Shown piece by piece: positions 24,734 to 38,221 of a DNA stretch of 64,000 nt. The number at the start of each line of letters is the position of its first letter. Positions within the stretch are counted from its first letter, which is position 1. The stretch comes from Paraphaeosphaeria minitans (lineage: Eukaryota > Ascomycota > Dothideomycetes > Pleosporales > Didymosphaeriaceae): assembly GCA_015832175.1 (NCBI GenBank), contig WJXW01000001.1, positions 2,232,001 to 2,296,000 of the forward strand, read 5' to 3'. The notes beneath the pieces were generated by a model. It was given only the letters and a program-made list of their open reading frames with translations. It did not search any database and was not told the origin of the DNA. The position numbers and the translations under genes were made by a program.

Positions 24734-25164
24734 TATTAGGATCTAAAATCTACATAATAGTATGAAGCTAGTTTTATACCTAGTAGGCGCGTAGTAAGGA
24801 TTGAGTAGGGATTTAATGCCAGCTACGCCTTAAATAAAGGAGTTATATAACTACTTTCTATAAAGCGCTTAATTACTCTATACTAGAGTATAACATATAT
24901 AACCGCTCTCTATAGAGCGCTCTCTACAGAGCGCTCCCTACAGAGCAGCCTTTACTTAGTATATAGGAACGCGAGGATAGGCTCTCTATACTTATGTTTA
25001 ATCTATTTATTAATCTATTATTTAGATTCTAGTAGACTAAATTATTAACTTATTACACTTCGCAAGATACTATTATATTAATAAGACCTTCTACCTTCTA
25101 TAAGTACTCCTGCCTAAGAACTAACCTTAACCCTTTAGGACTAGCTACCCTCTTGGATTTAACA
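24734..25164 (+). repeat. Family A LTR, type 2 U3
   Basis: 431 bp. The first part (U3) matches only 27373 onward. The last about 240 bp match all family A LTRs. The U3 includes a GAGCGCTC-type repeat array near 24910-24950 (CTATAGAGCGCTC, CTACAGAGCGCTC). Confidence 0.88.
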
Positions 25165-27372
25165 GAATAAAAAAGATAGGTAGATAGTGTAAGAAAAAGA
25201 AATAGAAAACACCTAGTTACTAGCTAAAAACATATTAGGGCACTAATTACTATCCCTTCTTATTATTAACAGTAACATCATCTCTATAGTGGCGGCTAGA
25301 CTAATAAGTATTTAGGGTTTAGGGCTCTATAGAGCTAGAGGCCCTAGTTACCTTAGACTAAAGAAAAGATCTAGCACAATTTTAGGTAGCCTAATTAATA
25401 GACTACTAATAAGGTAAGAGAGAACTAGAATAAGAATGCTAAAAATAAGTAGACTAAGAGGATAGCTAAGGCTAAAGAGGAGTATTCTCCCTAGTAGAAG
25501 AATCTAGGCGTATAGGTAATCTAGGACTAGGTAATCTATAATTAGAGCTAGAATAAGAACCCCTTTAAGCTAGAGGACTAAAACTCTAAAATAATAAAGC
25601 ACTACTAGGAGGAGACTAAAGGGAACTTCTAAAAAACTTTTAGAAATAATCTTAAAGGGCTACTAAAGAAAGAGGACTATAGTTTATAGTAATAGTATAT
25701 TAGGGTTCTATAGGCTCCCTAAAAATAGGAGTATTAAGGGCAGAAACAGCCTTAGAAGTGTAACTAGAAGGAGCCTAAAAGTAGGTTATACTAATAGAAA
25801 AAATATTAGTAGCTAAAATAATATTATCTATAAAAGGACTAGTGCTAGGGTTAGCTAGCTTACTTAAAAAGAAAGAGATATTAGCTTAGGTAATAGAAAA
25901 TTAGGACTAGAACTTATAATAAAAAGAGTAAAAGGTATAGTTACTATTTATTTAGCACTTATTACATCCTCTTTAGTTTAGCAGCTTACCTTTTAAATAG
26001 AAAACGCTATATTTACTACTAAAATAGAGCTTACTCTTCTTACTCTTATTCTAGTAGTAGGTGTAGTAATAGTTAATTAGAAAAGAAAGAGGAAAATAAG
26101 AGGAGGTAGTAGTATACTAGATACCTATATTAATATTAGTATTATAGTATCTACATTTTAATAGAGCCTCTTAAGTGCTTAAGCTAAAGAACTTAGTAAT
26201 AGTCTCTACTTTAGTATTACTAATATTAAAGTGCTAAATAGTAAGGTCTAAATAGCTATTATTCTTATAGACGCTAGTAGTGTAAAGAATAGAACCTACG
26301 GTAACACCTAATATGCCTAGGCTATAGATAAAGTAAGCTAGTTTACGTAGAAAATTATAGTTTACACGCTAATTAGCCCTCATCCTAACTAAGAAAGTTA
26401 GTAATAGGATATAAAAGGTTTTTAGGACAATATACGCTACTTAATAGGATACTCTTTAGTAGACTTAAAAAGGTAAATAAAGAGGTCCGCCTTTATATTA
26501 CTAGTAGGGCTACGCTTATTTAGGTTATTACTACTTTTCCTGCTACTAGCACTAGAAGCGGCTATTCTACTTAGGGTATAGTTAACTATAGCTATAACTG
26601 TAGTAGAGTTATTAAATAGGTATTAGAAGGACTAAAAAAGAGAGAGGAGAGTATGAGTAAAGATTAAGAGAAGGATAGAGTAGAAGGAATCCTAAAGTTA
26701 TATACCCTAAAGATTAAGCGCAGGCTACCTAAGCGGCTTAGTAGAAGTGTTTATAAGAGAATATTGCTATAATATTACTGTCTAATATGCTAAGAGGTTT
26801 ATAAACAACTTTAATTATAGGGATATAAGTAGTAAATAGGCGATAGGTTAACAGGTAGGATAATTAAGTAAGGGTAGCTAGCTAAGGATTAAGGAAATTA
26901 TAGGTCTGGAAGGTAACTACTAATAAGGTGTTAAAAGAGTAGTAAGGTAGTAGGCTTAAGGGACTAAGCCTAAAAGAGAGGAAGGAAAATATAGTGTAAA
27001 GGTTAGCCTACGATAGAGAATCGGAGAAACATAGGGCTAATTAGCTATTATTTAAGATAGCTAATTAGGGAATAGACAAAGATGGAGAGCGCCAACTAGA
27101 TAAGACACAAAGAGACCTAATAGAGAATTAGAGTAGTTGGATTTATATAATAGATTTTAGATAGAATAACTTAACTTATTCTTTTATATTCCTTACTTAA
27201 GGCAAACGCACCTACAACACCACACTATTAATAAGTACTTAGAGTAAAGTATCTTCTAAAAGTCTTTCTAGTTAACTAAAGCGCTTCTATAGGCTAGTAG
27301 TTTTATAATATCCCTTTAGTAGGTGCCTAAGTAGAAGTAAAGTAGCTTTTATTTCTTAAGCTCCTTACTCTA
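25165..27372. other. Unclassified RIP-mutated block D between two type 2 LTRs
   Basis: 2208 bp with no match to families A, B or C. The first 700 bp, read through plus-strand RIP stops, resemble a charged Gln/Glu-rich protein, possibly a gag or ORF1 of another element. A perfect inverted repeat (arms 27037-27048 and 27057-27068, 8-nt loop) lies in a less mutated part (about 27000-27250). Identity unknown. Confidence 0.4.
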
Positions 27373-27665
27373 TGTTAGGATCTGGAATCCACATAATGGC
27401 GGGAAGCCGGTTTTGTACCTAGTGGGCGCGTAGCAAGGATTGAGCGGGGATTCGATGCCAGCTACGCCTTAAACAAAGGAGTCACGTAACTGCTCTCTAC
27501 AGAGCGCTTAATTGCTCTGTAATAGAGTATAATATACATAACTACTCTCCACAGAGCGCTCCCTATAGAGCAGACTTTGCTTAGTATATAGGAACGCAAG
27601 AATGGACTCTCTATACTTATATTTAATTTATTTATTAATCTATTGTTTAGATTCTAGTAGACTAA

Positions 27666-28076
27666 TGTTACGTACTAGATAACAACGTGGGACTCAGGCG
27701 CTTATGAAGGTGTGATGAGGCGACAACAGGGTTACGAACGTAATAAAGAGACGCTAAGTAACTTAGATTAGGTTACGTGATATGCTTAGTTACTTAGCGG
27801 CACTAAGTAGTAAAGTAGGTTACGTAAGGTGCTTAGTTACTTAGTGGCACTAAGCAGCGGAGTAGCCTTAGTATATAGGAACGCAAGGATAGGCTCTCTA
27901 TACTTGTGTTTAATCTGTTTATTAATCTATTATTTAGATTCTAGTAGACTAAATTGTTAACTTATTACACTTCGCAAGATACTATTATATTAATAAGACC
28001 TTCTACCTTCTATAAGTACTCCTGCCTAAGAACTAACCTTAACCCTTTAGGACTAGCTACCCTCTTAGATTTAATA
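27666..28076 (+). repeat. 5' LTR of E3
   Basis: 411 bp, TGTTACGTAC to GATTTAATA. Two near-repeats of GCTTAGTTACTTAGYGGCAC lie in the U3. Confidence 0.93.
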
Positions 28077-28085
28077 TCTTAAACA

Positions 28086-31000
28086 CCCTTAATATAAGTA
28101 CTTTACAAACTTCTACCTCTTCTACAGCTTTAGGTGCCGCTAAGATTACTCTTATAAAGGATAGTAGTAAGGCGCATAAATCTAATTTCTACTTTAGTAA
28201 ATAATTTTAAACTAACGTCTAGATTCTCTAGTTAGACCTTTACTTCTTTAACTTAGACAAACCCCTTAAAGATAAAAAGAAGGTTACCTTTATAGTAATA
28301 TATATATAAGGAGATGTAGGATTATAGATCTATCTCTACCTTAAAAAGTACCTAGGAATAGACTATAATAATAATAACGACAATTACGTAAATAAACACG
28401 CTAATATAGTTAATATTATTAAGGATTATAATAACTTTAAGAAATGCCTTAAATAACTCTTTAGAATTACTAATAAGGACTCTATTATAAAAGTAAAGAT
28501 TTAGACTATAACTTAGAAATAATTAGTAGCTAAATATATAGCTAAGTTTTACAGATACGCTGTGTAACTTAACTAGGACAATAAATCTCTTTAAGATATA
28601 TATAAATAAGGACTTAAATAGAAACTATTTAAGAAACTCTTACGTAGTAGTGCACAAATCACTAACCTTAAAGAACTATATAAAGAAACTATTAGGATTA
28701 ATAGAGAATAGTTTTTATTGTAATAGGAGCTCTACTAAAACCCTAGGGTAATAAGCTTTAGATAACTAGCAAAAGTAGTTTATAAGAAGCCTATTAGAAT
28801 TGTCTAAAAGTAATAGCTAAGGAACTACTAGAGATATAAACTAATAGAAGATGTCTAGTTTAACTATATAAGTAAAGGAAAAGGAGGAAAGATAGGCCCT
28901 AAGTAGCCTAATAAACGCGTCTCTAATAGAAGTTAATAATTAATAACTAAGACCTGTAAATGCTTTATATATAGCAAACTAGGCTATATAGCTAGGAACT
29001 ATAAATTAAAGAATAAAGTCTATTAAACTAAGTTAAATGTACTAACTATTAAGGACTAAGAACCTAATAAAGAATAGGAAGTTATTATAACGCTATTTAG
29101 TTACTAACGCGTTACGCTAGAATAAAATAAGTAATTAGATTTACCTAACTTATAATTATATAAAGATCTAGAAGACAACTCTAATATATACTACGACGTA
29201 GAAGACGTAGAAGAGATACTAAGATCTCTTACTCCTTACCTATAAAGTAGGCGGGAAGAAGATAACCCTATGTTACTTAAGTATAAACTAAATGTTTAGG
29301 ACTATATAGAACCTTACTAGGCACTAATAGGAATGTAACCCTACAAAAATAAGAAGTTAGACTATATACTAAAGTACTACCTAGACTACTAAAATCCTAC
29401 ACACTAATTCTATATATAGACGCATTGCGAAGAACTAATATATGTATAATATAAGGCAGAGAAAGAGGAGAATAAGAAACAACCTAGAAGGAAACTACGC
29501 TATAGATAAATATAGATAGACTACCCTATCGTAGCTTATAATAAACACCTCTAGGATAAATAATAAGTAAAATACTTTCCTTACCTTACGCTAAAGGGTA
29601 ACAAATACTATAATATACTTATTAATAGAGACTGTATACAACTATACTAGTATATGTATCTAAACTAAGACTGCGAATACTACTATATAGCTAAATATTT
29701 AAATAGCTTTATAAACTGCCCTACGTAAGAAGTAATAATAGAGTTACTAATTTAACTAGTATATAGGAATAGTAAAGACTGTAGGAGGAAAAACAGAAGA
29801 ATATCCTTATAGGAAGAAAAAGAAGACAATCTATATAAGTTATATACTTAAGAATAATAATAGAAGCGGATGCTTAGAAACGTATACTAGGCACTAGAAC
29901 TTAACTACAACCTACACAAATAGATGTCTTTTTTAGGCCTAGACTTAGATAAGAAAACGCCTTTATTAAATTAAATACTATAGTAAGCACAGCATTAATT
30001 AAGCTACTAGTATAGCTTAAAGGAATATAGACTTAAGCTCTTATAGACTTAGGAGTAGAAAGGAACTTTATATCTTATTAGATAGTAAGATAAGTAGGAC
30101 TTATAATATTAGAGAAAAAAGTACTCTATATTATCTATGTCGCAAATAGATCCCTAATGCCTAAGACACCTTAGATACACTAAGAGGTTACTACTATAAT
30201 AATAGTCTAAGGATATAGTAAGGAACTTACCTTAGATGTCTTACTAGGATCTAAGTATAAGTTAGTCTTAAGATTACCTTAGTCAACAATACATAACTTA
30301 TAGATTAACTAGGGTATAAAGAAAATATTATTTAAATGCTGTAATTATGTATTATAAGTAAAGCCTATACATTAACTAAAAATAATAGTAGATAAGGGAG
30401 TTATTAACAATATAATACTATAATAGATAGTTAAAAAACAGAAGCACACCTTAGTAGACGCTAGTAGGAACTACTAGGTTAAGAAGTGTAAGAAGGAGGA
30501 CAATAGTATACTCCTTACCTTACTAAGAGAGTACAGGAAATAGACACACATATTTACAGAAAAGGAAGGAAAAGTAAACCTACCTAAATATTAACCCTAG
30601 AATCTTATAATAGACCTAGAAGAAGAGAAGACGCCACTCTTTAGACTACTATATAGTAAGACAGGAGAAGAACTCCTTAAAGAACGTGATTTTATTAAAA
30701 TAAACCTTAAGAAAGGATATATATAACTATTAAAGTCACTAGTAGTAAGCCCTTTTATATTTGTTAAGAAAAAGGATAGATTAGACAGACTATACGTTAA
30801 CTACTAATAACTTAACAATATAATAATAAAGAACTAATATCTACTACTAAACATTATAGAGTTATAAGATTAACTATCTTAAGCTAAGATATTTATAATA
30901 ATAGATCTAAGAGACGGTTACTACCTTATATAAATTAAAAAGGGTAAAGAATAGAAAATAGCGTTTTAATCACACTACGGACTATTTAAGTATAAGATTA

Positions 31001-33270
31001 TACTATTTAGATTTACAAATGCACTAGTAGCTTTTATAGCACTTATTAATAACGTACTCTGCAAATATCTAGCCGTATTTATTATTATGTATATAGACGA
31101 TATCCTTGTCTTTTCTAAAAACAAATTGGACCACACTAAGCATGTATAGATAGTACTAGAAGTACTAGACAAAGTATGCCTTTATATTAAACTTAAGAAA
31201 TATAAGTTTAACGTTAAATAACTTCAATTCCTAGGACACATTATTACTATAAAAGGAATTAAGATAGCACTAAGTAAAGTTAAATGTATTAAGAACTAGC
31301 TAATACTAAAGATAGCTAAGAACATCTAAGAATTCTTAGGATTCTGTAGATTTAACTAATAATTTATCTAAAATTACGTAAAAGTTATAATACCTTTAAT
31401 AAATTTTATAAAGAAGGATGTACCCTTTAAATAGATAGATAAGTGTAGAATGTTATTCTAACTCCTTAAGATAGTATGTATTATAGAACCTATCCTTATT
31501 TATTTTAGAAGTAATAAACTACTACGCTTTAAAATAGACGCTAGCGATCTTACGCTAGGCGCCTACGCTAAATAAGAATATAATAGCAAATGGCACCTAA
31601 TTGCCTATTACTTATATAAATTTAATAACGCCGAAATATAATATAACGTACATAATAAAGAACTCTACGCTATTATTAAAGCCTTAAAGCACTAGAGGAT
31701 TCACGCGCTTAGCTACTTAACGCTAGAAATCTACATAGATTATAAGAACTTTCTGAGGTTCACAATAACAAAAGAACTTACGCTATAATAATAAAGATAG
31801 TTACAGACTACTAGGCAGTATAAGTTTAAAATTATCTATATAGCTAGAAAAGAGAATAGCAGAGCAGACGCTCTTAGCTAACAAAGTAATCTAGTAAAAG
31901 AAAAGGTAAAAACTTTCTTTGTAATCTTTTGTAAAGCTAAAGATAGATCTCTAGAGCTAATAATAGAACTAAATTAACTTTTAGTAATTAACTAAGAAGT
32001 TCTAGAATATCTATAGACTAAGATTATCTAATAATACCATAATAACCTTATATACAGACACCTAGGTATTATAAAAACAATAGAACTTATCTAAAGGAAT
32101 TACACCTTTAAAGGAATTAAGGAAGCTATAATAACTTATATCCATAAATGTATAGAATGCTAGAGAAATAAACATAGTATATATCTTAAATATAGAGAGA
32201 TGTAAGCAATTAGAATACTAACAGCACTATAGAAAGACATTGCTATAGATTTTATTATAGGAATTCTAAACTCTAAGGATCTAACAACAGGAATTAAATA
32301 CAATAGTATACTAGTAGTAGTCTACTAACTAACTAAGTATATTAAGCTTATTCTATGTCTTAAAAGAATAATAATAAAGGAACTTGCTTTTCTTATCCTA
32401 GACTAACTAATTAGACACTACAGAATCCTAAAAATAATTACTAGTAATAGAGATAAGCTCTTTATGTTAAATTATTAGATAACGCTTATAGCACTACTTA
32501 GAATAAAACAAAAGCTATTAATAGCTTACTATCTATAAATAGATGGACAGATAGAACGTATAAACTAAACTATAGAAACGTACCTACGCATCTACTATAA
32601 TAGTTAGAAGAATAACTAGGTTTTATTACTACTTATAGCATAGTTGGCCTATAATAACAAAGTATTAGTAGTATTAGGATATACACTATTCTATGTAAAC
32701 TACAAAAGACACCTATATCTCTTTAACTAACAATTTCCTACAACAACTAAAGCAAAAGAAGCTATAAATATAGTAGAAAATATAAAGAAAATACACTAAC
32801 AACTCTAAGAGAATCTTAAGAAAGCTTAGTAGTAATTAATTTTATATTAAAACTAAAAACAAAAAATAGCACTCAGCTAAAAAAGGGGGATAAAGTATAT
32901 CTACTTATAAAGAACCTTTAAACTTAGAAAAAAAAACACAAGAAACTAGATTATATTAAGGTTAGACTATTTTATATTTCTAAGTAAATATTACTAGTGA
33001 ACTACAAGTTGGAACTACCGCCAGATGCAAAGATACACCTAGTATTCTATATATTACTACTAGAACTAGCAGACCCTAATACACTAGTTAAAACTACCTT
33101 CTACTACTAGACTAAGGAAGAAAACAAATTTAAGGTTAAAAGAATTGTAGAATATAATTAGTATAATAACGCGTACCTTATTAAGTAGAAAGGTTACTTA
33201 CACAGTAAAAACACTTAGGAACTAAAGAACTACCTAGGAAACTATTAATAAAAGATTAAGGAATTCTATT
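28086..33270 (+). pseudogene. E3 gag-pol, RIP-degraded
   Basis: Gag zinc knuckle at about 28955-29005 (pattern C-x2-C-x4-H-x4-C with some positions now Tyr), protease about 30000-30100, RT with intact YIDD at 31090-31101, RNase H about 31500-31900, integrase about 32000-33000 with SDRDKLF-like and ERINQT-like segments, chromodomain about 33137-33270. In-frame stops throughout. Confidence 0.82.
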
Positions 33271-33279
33271 AATAGACTT

Positions 33280-33800
33280 ACCTAAGACAGTAACACTAAG
33301 GAATTATCCTAGAACTCTAAAGGCAGGTTGTCTATTATAGACTATATAGACGTGCTAAGTTTAGCTAGACTAGTAGGCTAAGTAGAATAGGCTAAGTCCT
33401 CCTCTAATTCTAACTCTATTAGCGTAGCACTCTCTACTATAATAACCTCGCTAGTACGCTTCTTATTCTGCGCTAATTATTTTAATAACTAATCCTCTTT
33501 TGTGTACGCTATACGTAGGGCTTTAAACACTATGTCTTATTCTTTTTACGCCTTTAACATTTACGCCTCTAATTTCTTCTTCTTAGTAATTAACTATAAG
33601 AACTTATTTCTAGTAATAGCTATATTATACTTTAAGTCTTATTTCTAATACTTACTACACTTCTCTAAGCTAACATAGACTTTATAAATATAGGAATATA
33701 ACTTACAGAAGGAGCACTTTAATACTATAACTACTCTATAGTTTTTAATAGTAGAGATAAGGCTGTAACAACGCTTTATAGAATTACAGTTAGTAGGCAT
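33280..33800 (-). pseudogene. Antisense ORF of E3
   Basis: ATG at 33798-33800 on the minus strand, 37 bp from the 3' LTR. It has a Cys-containing N-terminus and a Lys/Glu/Gln-rich coiled-coil-like middle, ending near the chromodomain end. Closely related to the E1 version. Confidence 0.5.
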
Positions 33801-33837
33801 AATTCTTTAGAACAAAGAATAGAAAGGGAGGGGATAG

Positions 33838-34248
33838 TGTTATGTACTAGATAATGACGTAGGACTTAGGCGCTTATAAAGGTGTAATAAGGTGATAATA
33901 GGGTTATAAATATAATAAAGAGACGCTAAGTAATTTAAATTAGGTTACGTAATGTGCTTAGTTACTTAGCGGCACTAAGTAGTAGAGTAGGTTATATAAG
34001 GTGCTTAGTTACTTAGTAGCACTAAGCAGTAGAGCAGCCTTAGTATATAGGAATGTAAGGATGGGCTCTCTATACTTGTGTTTAATCTGTTTATTAATCT
34101 ATTGTTTAGATTCTAGTAGACTAAATTGTTAACTTATTACACTTCGCAAGATACTATTGTATTAACAAGACCTTCTACCTTCTATAAGTACTCCTGCCTA
34201 AGAACTAACCTTAACCCTTTAGGACTAGCTACCCTCTTAGATTTAACA
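33838..34248 (+). repeat. 3' LTR of E3
   Basis: 411 bp, paired with 27666-28076 and followed by ACTAA. Confidence 0.93.
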
Positions 34249-34385
34249 ACTAAATTGTTAACTTATTACACTTTACAAGATACTACTATATTAATAAGAC
34301 TTTCTACCTTCTATAAGTACTCCTGCCTAAGAACTAACTTTAACCCTTTAGGACTAGCTACCTTCTTAGATTTAACATCTTAAAC

Positions 34386-37300
34386 ACCCTTAATATAAGT
34401 ACTTTACAAACTCCTACCTCTTTTATAGCTTTAGGTGCTGCTAAGATTACTCCTATAAAGGATAGTAGTAAAGTGTATAAACCTAATCTCTACTTTAGCA
34501 AATAATCTTAAACTAACGTCTAGATTCTCTAGTTAGACCTCTACTTCTTTAACTTAGATAAACCTCTTAAAGACAAAAAGAAAGTTATCTTTATAGTAAT
34601 ATATATGCGAGAAGATGCAGGATTATAGATCTATCCCTACTTTAAAAAGTACCTAGGAATAGACCACAATAATAATAACAACAATTACGTAAATAAGTAC
34701 GCTAATATAATTAATATTATTAAGAATTATAATAACTTTAAAAAATGCCTTAAATAACTCTTTAGGATTACTAATAAGGACTCTATTATAAAAGTAAAAA
34801 TTTAGACTATAACTTAGAAATAATTAGTAGCTAAGTATATAGCTAAGTTTTACAGATACGCTGTGTAACTTAACTAGGACAATAAATCTCTTTAGGACAT
34901 ATATAAATAAGGACTTAAATAAAAACTACGTAAGGAACTCTTATATAGTAGTGCATAAATTACTAACCTTAAAGAACTATACAAAGAAACTATTAGAATT
35001 AACAAAAAGTGGTTTTTACTGTAATAGGAGCTTTACTAAAACCCTAGGGTAATAAGCTTTAGACAACTAGTAAAAGTAGTTTATAAGAACCTTGTTAGAA
35101 TTGTCTAAAAGTAATAGCTAAGGAACTACTAGAGATACAAACTAATAGAAGTTGTCTAGTTTAACTATATAAGTAAAGAAAAAGGAGGAAGGATAGGCCC
35201 TAAGCAGCCTAATAAACGCGTTTCTAATAGAAGTTAATAACTAATAACTAAGACCTATAAATGCTTTATATGTAGTAAACTAGGCTATATAGCTAGGAAC
35301 TATAGATTAAAAAACAAAGTCTATTAAACTAAGTTAAATATACTAACTATTAAAGACTAAGAACCTAATAAGGAATAAAAAGTTATTATAACGCTATTTA
35401 GTTACTAATGCGTTACACTAGAGTAAAGTAAGTAATTAGATTTACCTAACTTATAATTATACAAAGATCTAAAAGACGACTCTAATATATACTACAACGT
35501 AGAAGACGTAGAAGAGATACTAAGATCTCCTACTTCTTACCTATAAAGTAGGCAGGAAAAAGACAACCCTATGTTACCTAAGTATAAACTAAATGTTTAG
35601 GACTATATAGAACCCTACTAGGCACTAAAAGGAATATAACCTTATAGAAATAAGAAGTTAGACTACGTACTAAAGTACTACCTAGACTACTAAAATCCTA
35701 CACACTAATTCTGTATATAGACGCATTATAAAGAACTAATATACGCACAATATAAGGTAGAGAAAAAGAAGAATAAGAAATAACTTAGAAAGAAACTGCG
35801 CTATAGATAGATATAAACAAACTACCCTATTGCAGCTTATAATAAACACCTCTAGAATAAATAATAAGTAAAATACTTTCCTCACTTTACGCTAAAGGGT
35901 AATAAATGCTGTAATATACTTATTAACAGAGACTATATATAACTATACTAGTACACGTGTCTAAACTAAGACTACAAATACTACTATATAGCTAAATATT
36001 TAGATAGCTTTGCAAACTGCCCTATGTAAGAAGTAATAATAGAGCTACTAATTTAACTAGTATATAGGAATAGTAAAGACTGTAAGAGGAAAAACAGAAG
36101 AACATCCTTATAAGAAGAAAAAGAAGACAATCTATATAAAGTACGTACTTAAGAATAATAATAGAAATAGATGCTTAGAAACGTATATTAGGCACTAGAA
36201 CTTAATTACAACCTATATAAATAGATGTCTTTTTTAGGCCTAAACTTAGATAAGAAAACGCCTTTATTAAATTAAATACTATAATAAGCATAGTATTAGT
36301 TAAGCTACTGGTATAGCTTAAAGGAATATAGGCTTAAGCTCTTATAGACTTAGGAGTAGAAAAGAACTTTATATCTTATTAGATAGTAAGATAAGCAGGA
36401 CTTATAATATTAGAGAAAAAGGTACTCTATATTATTTATATTGCAAATAGATCCCTAGTGCCTAAGACACCTTAAATATACTAGAAGGTTACTACCACAA
36501 TAATAGTCTACGGATATAGAGAGGAACTTACCTTAGATATCTTACTAGGATCTAAGTATAAGTTAGTCTTAGGATTACCTTAGTTAATAATACATAACCT
36601 ATAGATTAACTAGGGTACAAAGAAAATATTATTTAAACGCTATAATTATGTATTATAAGTAAAGCCTATATATTAACTAAAAATAATAGTAGATAAGGGA
36701 GTTATTAATAACATAATACCGCGATAGATAGTTAAAAAACAGAAATACACCTTAGTAGACGCTAGTAGGAACCACTAGATTAAGAAGCGCAAAAAGGAAG
36801 ATAATAGCACACCCCTTACCTTACTAAAAGAGTATAGGAAATAGACATATATATTTATAGAAAAGGAAAGAAAAGTAAACCTACTAGAATATTAACCCTA
36901 GGATCTTATAATAGACCTAGAAGAAGGGAAGACGCTACCCTTTAGACTACTATATAGTAAGATAGGAGAAGAACTCCTTAAAGAATGTAATTTTATTAAA
37001 ATAAATCTTAAGAAAGGATACATATAACTATTAAAGTCACTAGTAGTAAGCCCTTTTATATTTATTAAGAAAAAGGATAGATTAGATAGACTATACGTTA
37101 ACTACTAATAACCTAACAATATAATAATAAAGAACTAATATCTACTACTAAACATTATAGAGCTACGAGATTAACTATCTTAAGCTAAGATATTTATAAT
37201 AATAGATCTAAGAGATAGTTACTACTTTATACAAATTAAGAAAGGTAAAGAATAGAAAATAGTGTTTTAATTACGCTACAGACTATTTAAATACAAGGTT

Positions 37301-38221
37301 ATACCTTTTAGACTTACAAACGCACTAATAGCTTTTATAGCACTTCTTAATAATGTACTCTATAAATATCTAGACATATTTGTTATTACGTATATAGATA
37401 ATATCTTTATTTTTTCTAAAAACGAATCAGACCACACTAAGCACGTATAGATAGTACTAGAAGCACTAGACAAAGTATACCTTTGTATTAAACTTAAGAA
37501 ATGCAAGTTTAACATTAAACAACTTAAATTCCTAAGACATATTATTAATATAGAAGAAATTAAAATAGCACTAAGTAAAGTTAAATACATTAAGAACTAG
37601 CTAATACTAAAGATAGCTAAGAATATCTAAAAATTCTTAGGATTCTATAGATTTAACTAATAATTTATTCAAGATTACGTAAAGGTTACAATACCTTTAA
37701 TAAATCTTACAAAGAAGGACGTACCCTTTAAATAGATAGATAAGTATAGAATATTATTCTAACTCCTTAAAGCAGTATATATTATAGAACCTGTCCTTAT
37801 TTATTTTAGAAGCGATAAACTACTACGCTTTAAAACAGACGCTAGCGATCTTACGCTAGGCGCCTACGCTAAATAAGAACGTAATAGTAAATAGCACCTA
37901 ATTGCCTATCACTTATACAAATTTAATAACGCTAAAACACAATACAACGTATATAATAAGGAACTCTACGCTATTATTAAAGCTTTAAAGCACTAAAGGA
38001 TTTACGCGCTTAGTTACTTAACGCTAGAAATCTACATAAATTATAAGAACCTTCTAAGGTTTATAATAATAAAAGAACTTACGCTATAATAATAAAGATA
38101 GTTATAAACTATAGAGTAGTATAAGTTTAAAATTATCTATATAGGTAGAAAAGAAAATAGCAGAGCAGACGCTCTTAGCTAATAAAGTAATCTAGTAGGA
38201 GAAAAGATAAAAACCTTCTCT
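34386..38221 (+). pseudogene. E2 gag and pol to RNase H, RIP-degraded
   Basis: Zinc knuckle near 35268-35310 keeps its first two Cys codons. The RT box at about 37391-37402 reads YIDN. RNase H is at about 37800-38200. The reading is cut by E4 at 38221. Confidence 0.78.

Larger units (their letters stand above)
21747..25164 (+). mobile_element. Family A copy E6, 3' half, with type 2 LTR
   Basis: Starts inside RT at the C insertion site (TTTAT target duplication) and runs through RNase H, integrase and chromodomain to a 431-bp LTR at 24734-25164. The 5' half of the same copy is on the minus strand at 54647-57872. The internal lengths add up to about 5.8 kb, as expected. The 3' module at about 24135-24733 and the U3 (24734 to about 24950) differ from the type 1 copies. 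A purine tract, AAGAGGAGATAA, precedes the LTR. Confidence 0.85.
27666..34248 (+). mobile_element. Family A chromovirus copy E3, full length, 6583 bp
   Basis: LTRs 27666-28076 and 33838-34248 (411 bp each, type 1) with the perfect target duplication ACTAA at 27661-27665 and 34249-34253. Inserted in the 5' LTR of E2. The purine tract AGAAAGGGAGGGGATAG precedes the 3' LTR. Confidence 0.95.
27373..34377 (+). repeat. 5' LTR of E2 (type 2 U3), split by E3
   Basis: Parts 27373-27665 and 34249-34377 form one LTR of about 417 bp once E3 and one copy of the ACTAA target duplication are removed. The right part passes straight into E2 gag. Much of the U3 keeps CA/TG, unlike the other type 2 LTR at 24734. 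Confidence 0.87.

Noticed and set aside
30975..31172. 65-codon minus frame, and similar ones at 37360-37590
   Set aside because: They lie antisense to the RT-coding region of E3 and E2 and recur only because the copies are homologous.
34126..34383. 85-codon plus frame with an internal repeat
   Set aside because: The repeat is the E3 3' LTR end followed by the resumed E2 LTR. It is a product of nesting, not a gene.
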